NCBI GenBank assembly: GCA_004376975.1
Contig: SOJA01000099.1
Location: 1 to 25,500 of the forward strand
From: Candidatus Bathyarchaeota archaeon
GTDB lineage: Archaea > Thermoproteota > Bathyarchaeia > Bathyarchaeales > UBA233
Reading direction: 5' to 3'
DNA: 25,500 nucleotides
Shown here: one piece after another, positions 21,517-25,500 of the stretch
Layout: each line of letters opens with the position of its first letter
Position numbering within the stretch: the first letter of the stretch is position 1
Program-made: the position numbers and the translations under genes
The notes under the pieces: generated by a model
Database searches by the model: none
Seen by the model: the letters and a program-made list of their open reading frames with translations, nothing else
Told to the model about the DNA's origin: nothing

Positions 21517-22089
21517 TTAATCGATTCTTATAGTTAAATCCATGGAAGTAGCTAATTTGTCAGTCATTTGTCTTTCTCTTGAGCTTATTCCAGTTCCTAA
21601 ATCCTCAGCAAGTTTTGAGCCATAATATGCCGTAGCCAAAAAAGTCTCAGCCAACCTTACACACTTTAAAACGGTTTCCAGTTTGCCCAAATGAAGATAG
21701 AGTGTAACATCATTTAAGACAAGAACTTCAGTGACATTTCGAATGAAACTGTTTAGTAATGGCTCTATGTTTTTTCTGTTCAATTCTGCATAATGTAGCA
21801 CTTGCTCTGGCGAGGTGCCGGCAAGTCTAGGCGTGTAGACTTCTTTTGGTGAAAAGTATTTAACACGATCAGTTATGTTAATATAATCCGTTATTTTTCC
21901 GCCAATTTCACCGATTCTTTGCGGAGCCAAATCGATAACGGTTATTTCTTCAGGTCTTACCAGCTTTATTAATTCTTGGAGTAGTCTGGCTGCCAGCTTG
22001 GTTTTTCCAGAGCAAACCTCACCCAATATTAATGTCTTTTTGCCAAGGATTTCTCTGCCTTTCAGCTGCGCCTTATTATTTTTCGCCAA
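21517..22089 (-). CDS. P-loop NTPase at the end of the thi operon
   Basis: A 190-residue soluble protein with Walker A GEVCSGKT (residues 23-30) and a probable Walker B strand EVLVLNDVT. Other notable parts are TVIDLAPQRIGEIGGKI and a tyrosine-rich middle. I do not recognise a characterised family. The start is TTG 22087-22089, inside the end of thiW (14-base overlap), with GGGAG 8 bases upstream, so it is coupled to thiW. As the last gene of a TPP-riboswitch operon it may take part in thiamine synthesis or salvage, for example as a kinase or phosphate-transfer enzyme, or in energising transport. This is inference from position only. Confidence 0.7.
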   Translation of the reverse strand: MAKNNKAQLKGREILGKKTLILGEVCSGKTKLAARLLQELIKLVRPEEITVIDLAPQRIGEIGGKITDYINITDRVKYFSPKEVYTPRLAGTSPEQVLHYAELNRKNIEPLLNSFIRNVTEVLVLNDVTLYLHLGKLETVLKCVRLAETFLATAYYGSKLAEDLGTGISSRERQMTDKLATSMDLTIRID

Positions 22090-22648
22090 ACAAAGTCTCC
22101 CTGTTTATCCCAACCCTATTCAGAATTGAAAGGATAAAGAATCCTATTATGCTTCCAGGAACGCAACTTAAAGCCCATCCAGCTCCAAAAATTAAGAAAG
22201 CAAGCAATGCTCCTTCTCTTGCTGCCAAATTTAAAAGACTTATAGTTCCTATCCATGGGGCAAAAAGAAAAAGAGCGAGCGGAGCACCTACTAATAGTGT
22301 GCCTATTGGTTCAGCAAAAGCTGATATCAAGCGTTTTTTCTTGTTCACTTTAAGCTGCTTGAGTAACCAATAGACGATGCCCACAGCTATGCCTCCTGGT
22401 ATTCCACCAGGAAAAGCGTAGAATGTGCCTATCCCCAACGTGTTTCTAATGGTTCCTATGAAGATTGCTGCAATGGCTGCCCAGAATGGACCTACAAGCA
22501 CTCCTAGAATCGCATTTATCATATGTTGTGTTGGATTAGCTTTTGTGCCTAAGAACACGAACCAAGAGAAAGGTGAAACAACTACTCCTAAGGCGGAGAA
22601 AACAATAACTATAGCCAATTTTTTAACGTATACAACTCTATCTTTCAT
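22076..22648 (-). CDS. thiW: ThiW, thiamine-precursor ECF S component
   Basis: A 190-residue membrane protein of the ThiW family, predicted to bind the thiazole precursor for import through a shared ECF module. Marks are the N-terminal LAIVIVFSALGVVVSPFSWF, FLGTKANPTQHMINAILGVL and RNTLGIGTFYAFPGGIPGGI, followed by four or more helices in a typical S-component length. Its ATG overlaps the thiDN stop (ATGA), and it overlaps the P-loop gene downstream. EcfA and EcfT are not in the window. The operon context under a TPP riboswitch supports the assignment. Confidence 0.88.
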   Translation of the reverse strand: MKDRVVYVKKLAIVIVFSALGVVVSPFSWFVFLGTKANPTQHMINAILGVLVGPFWAAIAAIFIGTIRNTLGIGTFYAFPGGIPGGIAVGIVYWLLKQLKVNKKKRLISAFAEPIGTLLVGAPLALFLFAPWIGTISLLNLAAREGALLAFLIFGAGWALSCVPGSIIGFFILSILNRVGINRETLFGEK

Positions 22649-24021
22649 TTCTTTCCAATTTCCCTCGCAAGCTCCACTGTAAGTTTCGCCAAATCATAGG
22701 CTTGCTTGCCGAGAATAACTGTTATCGGTTCTTTACCAATGTCTCCCCTATGATAAACAGCATCTGGAACTTTTTGAGCCTTCTTGATGGCTTCCTTTAC
22801 ACCCCAAGGCACGGTCATTCCATCAACTGTTTTGATCTCTTCAGGTTCCTTTTTCCGGTCATAGAAGGACACGGTCATACCCCACTTTTCCAGAGTTTCT
22901 ATGATGTCATCTGAAAACTTCAAGTTAATCGCAGCCACCTTACTTTCGTCATGCTTGATGATTTCAAGTATATATCTGGCCAAGTGCGAAGAGCATCCAA
23001 ATTTTGGGTTCCCAGCAGCCTTAGCGCCTTTAGATACTTTTACGATTCTACCCTCTATTGCAGCCACATCATCAAGGCTTTCTGCGTAGGGGATTGCCAT
23101 GGCAATGTTCATGCCGACTTCAGGCACAAGTATCGTGACTTCAGGGGTTGCCTCGAGCAAATCCCTAGCTCTTTCTAGATTCATCAAAACATTATATTTT
23201 GAAGATTCACGGAAAAGATATGCCATCGGATTTACTGGACCATACCCCTTTCCGATTCTTAATCCAAACTTTATGCCCAAAGCTACAACTTCTTTAGCTT
23301 TCTCAACAGCTTCCGGTATCTCCATTTTCTTGGCGAGTTCAGCTGCGATGGCTGCTGAGAAACTGCAGCCAGTTCCATGCGTAGTTTTAACGTCGAGTCT
23401 TGGAGTGCTAAACGTTTTGAAACTGCCTTCATAGTAAAGAAGGTCAATTGCATTCTTCTCTTCTAGATGTCCACCCTTGATTATAACGGCTTTTGGTCCC
23501 ATTTCAGAGATTTTCTCAGCTGCAATTTTTGCATCTTTTAAATCTTTAATCTTCATACCAGCGAGTTTCTCAGCCTCAAACCTGTTAGGCGTTATGACAG
23601 TGGCTTTTGGCAGAAGGTAGTGTTCTAAAGCATCTATGGCCTCGGTTTTCAAAAGAGGCACTCCGGACTTTGTGTTCATAACTGGGTCGACAACCAATGG
23701 AAACTTGTATTTTGAAACTTCTGAAGAAACAGTTTTGATTATTTCTTCTGTGTGAAGCATCCCGGTTTTTCCGGCGTCAATGCCCAAGTCCTCAGCCACT
23801 GCCTTGATTTGTTCTTGAATTATTTGGGTTTTCAAGTCTTCAATAGCTGTAACCGAATAAGTATTCTGTGCGGTGATAGATGTGATTGCTGTTGTGCCGT
23901 GAACACCTAAAGATGCAAAAGTTTTGAGGTCTGCTTGGATTCCAGCTCCTCCTCCAGAATCGCTTCCGGCAATAGTGATCGCCACCGGGATTCTGTCTTT
24001 CACCTTTTTAATGCTAAACAT
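22645..24021 (-). CDS. thiDN: ThiD-ThiN fusion: HMP/HMP-P kinase and thiamine-phosphate synthase
   Basis: A 458-residue two-domain enzyme. Residues 1 to about 270 are ThiD, which phosphorylates HMP and HMP-P to [22 protein letters not shown] (19-35), [10 protein letters not shown] (111-120) and the active-site loop HGTGCS (215-220, catalytic C219). Residues about 275-458 are ThiN, which joins HMP-PP and thiazole phosphate to thiamine phosphate in archaea that lack Thi[34 protein letters not shown] and the C-terminal [15 protein letters not shown]. The ATG at 24019-24021 has a strong GGAGGAG upstream. It lies 33 bases after thiC and its stop overlaps thiW. Confidence 0.95.
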   Translation of the reverse strand: MFSIKKVKDRIPVAITIAGSDSGGGAGIQADLKTFASLGVHGTTAITSITAQNTYSVTAIEDLKTQIIQEQIKAVAEDLGIDAGKTGMLHTEEIIKTVSSEVSKYKFPLVVDPVMNTKSGVPLLKTEAIDALEHYLLPKATVITPNRFEAEKLAGMKIKDLKDAKIAAEKISEMGPKAVIIKGGHLEEKNAIDLLYYEGSFKTFSTPRLDVKTTHGTGCSFSAAIAAELAKKMEIPEAVEKAKEVVALGIKFGLRIGKGYGPVNPMAYLFRESSKYNVLMNLERARDLLEATPEVTILVPEVGMNIAMAIPYAESLDDVAAIEGRIVKVSKGAKAAGNPKFGCSSHLARYILEIIKHDESKVAAINLKFSDDIIETLEKWGMTVSFYDRKKEPEEIKTVDGMTVPWGVKEAIKKAQKVPDAVYHRGDIGKEPITVILGKQAYDLAKLTVELAREIGKK

Positions 24022-24054
24022 TTATGCTCCTCCTAAAATTGGAGCTTGTATTTG

Positions 24055-25356
24055 TTATAGGCATTGGCCTTCAGCCTTTAATGCTTCCCTCAAAATTTTT
24101 ATGGCACAATATTCAGAACACATTGAACAGGTTTCGGGGCTTTTCGGTTTTGCTCGGCTACGAATTTTCATGGCTTTCTCCGGGTCTAAGGCGTTCTCAA
24201 ATTGTTTTTTCCAATCAAGATTTGCTCTAGCCTTCGCTATGGCCAAATCACGAGCTTCCGCCTTAAACCCTAGTTTCACAATGTCAACGGCGTGCGCTGC
24301 TATCTTCGTGGCTATTACTCCTTCCTTCACATCTTCCAAAGTTGGGAGGCCTAGGTGCTCGGAGGGTGTCAAGTAACACAGGAAATCAGCGCCAGCGAGC
24401 CCAGCTATTGCTCCTCCGATTGCTCCGACAATATGGTCGTATCCAGGTGCTATTTCAGTGACAACGGGGCCAAGGACGTAAAACGGTGCGCCTTTACATA
24501 TTGATTTTTCAAGTTGGACGTTGGCTTCTATGTGATTTAGTGGTAGATGCCCTGGGCCTTCAACCATGGCTTGCACGTTTGCAGCCCTTGCCCTCTCTAC
24601 GAGTTCTCCGATAGTAAGCAGTTCCTGAACTTGAGGCCAATCTGTGGAGTCGAAAATACATCCTGGTCTAAGACCGTCTCCAAGACTTATAGCAAAATCA
24701 TATTCTGCGGCTATTTCTAAGAGGTAGTCGTAGTTTGCGTATAATGGATTTTCTTTTTTGTGATGGAGAATCCAAGCAGCGAGAAATGTTCCTCCACGGC
24801 TTACAATTCCCATCAAGCGAGGATGCCTAGCAAGTCTTTTGACGATTTGCTGAGTTACCCCGCAATGTACTGTCATGAAGTCAACACCGTCTTTCGCATG
24901 CTTTTGTATAGTGTTGAAAATGTCATCTTCAGTCATGTGTATGATGGATCCTCTTTTCTTAGCAGTTTCTATGGCTGTTTGATAAATGGGAACGGTTCCA
25001 ATGGGTACATTGACGGTTTTTAATATCGTTCTTCGGATTTCATCTAGGTTACCGTTTATGCTAAGGTCCATGATAGTGTCTGCGCCATATTTAACTGCAA
25101 TTTTTGCCTTCTCAATTTCCAAGTTAAGGTCGCACAAATCAGGGCTGGTACCAATGTTGGCGTTAATCTTGGTGCGTAATCCTTTACCGATTCCTATTGG
25201 ATGGACATTTTCATGTTGAACATTGCGAGTTATGATCACTGTTCCTTCTGCTAATCGTTGACGTATCTTTTGGAGTGACTCCTTCTCATCTCTAGCAACT
25301 ATACGCATTTCTTCCGTTATTTGTTCTTTTTTTGCAACTTCTATTTGAGTGGCCAT
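24055..25356 (-). CDS. thiC: ThiC, phosphomethylpyrimidine (HMP-P) synthase
   Basis: A 433-residue radical-SAM enzyme that converts aminoimidazole ribotide to HMP-P. Marks are [68 protein letters not shown] and [17 protein letters not shown]. The Fe-S motif CSMCSEYC is at residues 410-417. The spacing reads C-x2-C-x3-C, one residue shorter than the E. coli C-x2-C-x4-C; I believe this short form is common in archaeal ThiC. The first ATG has GGAGTGA about 9 bases upstream. It is the first gene of thiC-thiDN-thiW-P-loop and lies 64 bases downstream of the TPP riboswitch. Confidence 0.96.
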   Translation of the reverse strand: MATQIEVAKKEQITEEMRIVARDEKESLQKIRQRLAEGTVIITRNVQHENVHPIGIGKGLRTKINANIGTSPDLCDLNLEIEKAKIAVKYGADTIMDLSINGNLDEIRRTILKTVNVPIGTVPIYQTAIETAKKRGSIIHMTEDDIFNTIQKHAKDGVDFMTVHCGVTQQIVKRLARHPRLMGIVSRGGTFLAAWILHHKKENPLYANYDYLLEIAAEYDFAISLGDGLRPGCIFDSTDWPQVQELLTIGELVERARAANVQAMVEGPGHLPLNHIEANVQLEKSICKGAPFYVLGPVVTEIAPGYDHIVGAIGGAIAGLAGADFLCYLTPSEHLGLPTLEDVKEGVIATKIAAHAVDIVKLGFKAEARDLAIAKARANLDWKKQFENALDPEKAMKIRSRAKPKSPETCSMCSEYCAIKILREALKAEGQCL

Positions 25357-25420
25357 TCTAATTTATCACTCCAAAAACCAAAAAACTAGTAGCTTAAATT
25401 CTATTCTCATTTGATACAAC
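25357..25420 (-). promoter_or_regulatory. Riboswitch expression platform / thiC leader
   Basis: On the minus strand the leader between aptamer and thiC contains CTAGTTTTTTGGTTTTTGG, a double oligo-T tract, directly before the ribosome binding site GGAGTGA. There is no strong terminator hairpin. TPP could act by promoting termination at the U-tract or by controlling access to the ribosome binding site; the sequence does not decide. Confidence 0.5.
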
Positions 25421-25500
25421 TCTCCCTACGCCGGTATTACCCGGGTCAGGTTCTAAGGGTCGACAGTTTTCGACCGTCCTCTCAGCCGGGTCTTATCCCA
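25421..25500 (-). ncRNA. TPP riboswitch (THI element), 5' end cut by window
   Basis: Read on the minus strand, the conserved blocks appear in order: CTGAGA (25485-25480), a short hairpin GACGGT-CGAAA-ACTGTC, GACCCTTAGAACCTGA (25461-25446), the stem CCGG-GTAATA-CCGG, and GCGTAGGGAG as the 3' strand of P1. These match the pyrimidine- and pyrophosphate-sensing parts of the thiamine pyrophosphate aptamer. The 5' strand of P1 and part of P2/P3 lie beyond position 25500. It precedes thiC, the usual target, by 64 bases. Confidence 0.93.

Noticed and set aside
1..25500. tRNA or rRNA genes
   Set aside because: Intergenic regions were read for T-loop and acceptor patterns on both strands; none gave a cloverleaf.
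1..25500. CRISPR arrays, insertion sequences, prophage or transposase genes
   Set aside because: No regularly spaced repeats, no transposase or integrase motifs; the only perfect tandem repeat is the coding one in cdvA.

Overview
The window (about 40% GC by eye, densely coded, many genes overlapping or a few bases apart) looks like a TACK-type archaeon, most plausibly a Bathyarchaeia-like lineage. Three things support this. There is a crenarchaeal-type division operon containing a true CdvA. There is a methanofuran/tetrahydromethanopterin C1 operon (fwdDBAC-mch). Ribosome binding sites are archaeal (GGAGG/GGTGA) and TTG starts are frequent. The lineage is inferred from gene content; no rRNA is present to confirm it.

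Layout. 1-500: 3' end of an MvhD-type Fe-S subunit that links hydrogenase to heterodisulfide reductase. 746-1912 (-): MFS exporter-like carrier. 1913-2391: 479 bp without a supported gene, holding a hairpin and a weak C/D-RNA-like pattern. 2392-2598 (-): small membrane protein. 2837-6400 (+): cell-division operon with a wingless ESCRT-III, CdvA, CdvB with winged helix, and CdvC/Vps4. 6548-7713 (-): HTH regulator, mobB and a 57-residue unknown protein. 7822-9896: two paralogous nucleotidyltransferase-fold genes, convergent and overlapping by 28 bp. The second follows an ECF S-component-like membrane gene (9902-10858, -). 10950-11903 (+): CitG-family protein. 11985-17365 (+): fwdD-fwdB-fwdA-fwdC-mch. 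17377-17934 (-): RibU-like ECF S component. 18073-20260 (+): long coiled-coil protein and a eukaryote-like PPP phosphatase. 20600-21478 (+): RimK-type ATP-grasp ligase. 21517-25356 (-): thiC-thiDN-thiW-P-loop gene, led by a TPP riboswitch (25421-25500) whose 5' end is cut by the window edge.

How the genes fit together. Formylmethanofuran dehydrogenase and Mch are steps of the archaeal methyl branch of the Wood-Ljungdahl pathway. MvhD would supply electrons through Hdr, and MobB makes the pterin dinucleotide cofactor that FwdB/FwdD bind. The CitG-like and ATP-grasp proteins are candidates for methanofuran/methanopterin-type cofactor synthesis (inference). The thi operon makes and imports thiamine precursors under TPP control. 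The cdv operon provides ESCRT-type membrane scission.

Main points for a second look: cdvB appears to lack a canonical start codon and lies in frame with cdvA across a single TAG; FwdB carries a basic insertion of about 50 residues; a TPP riboswitch with a poly-U leader controls an operon ending in an uncharacterised P-loop protein; a PPP phosphatase is paired with a coiled-coil protein; two paralogous nucleotidyltransferases overlap tail to tail; and palindromes lie beside the promoters of two orphan transporter genes.
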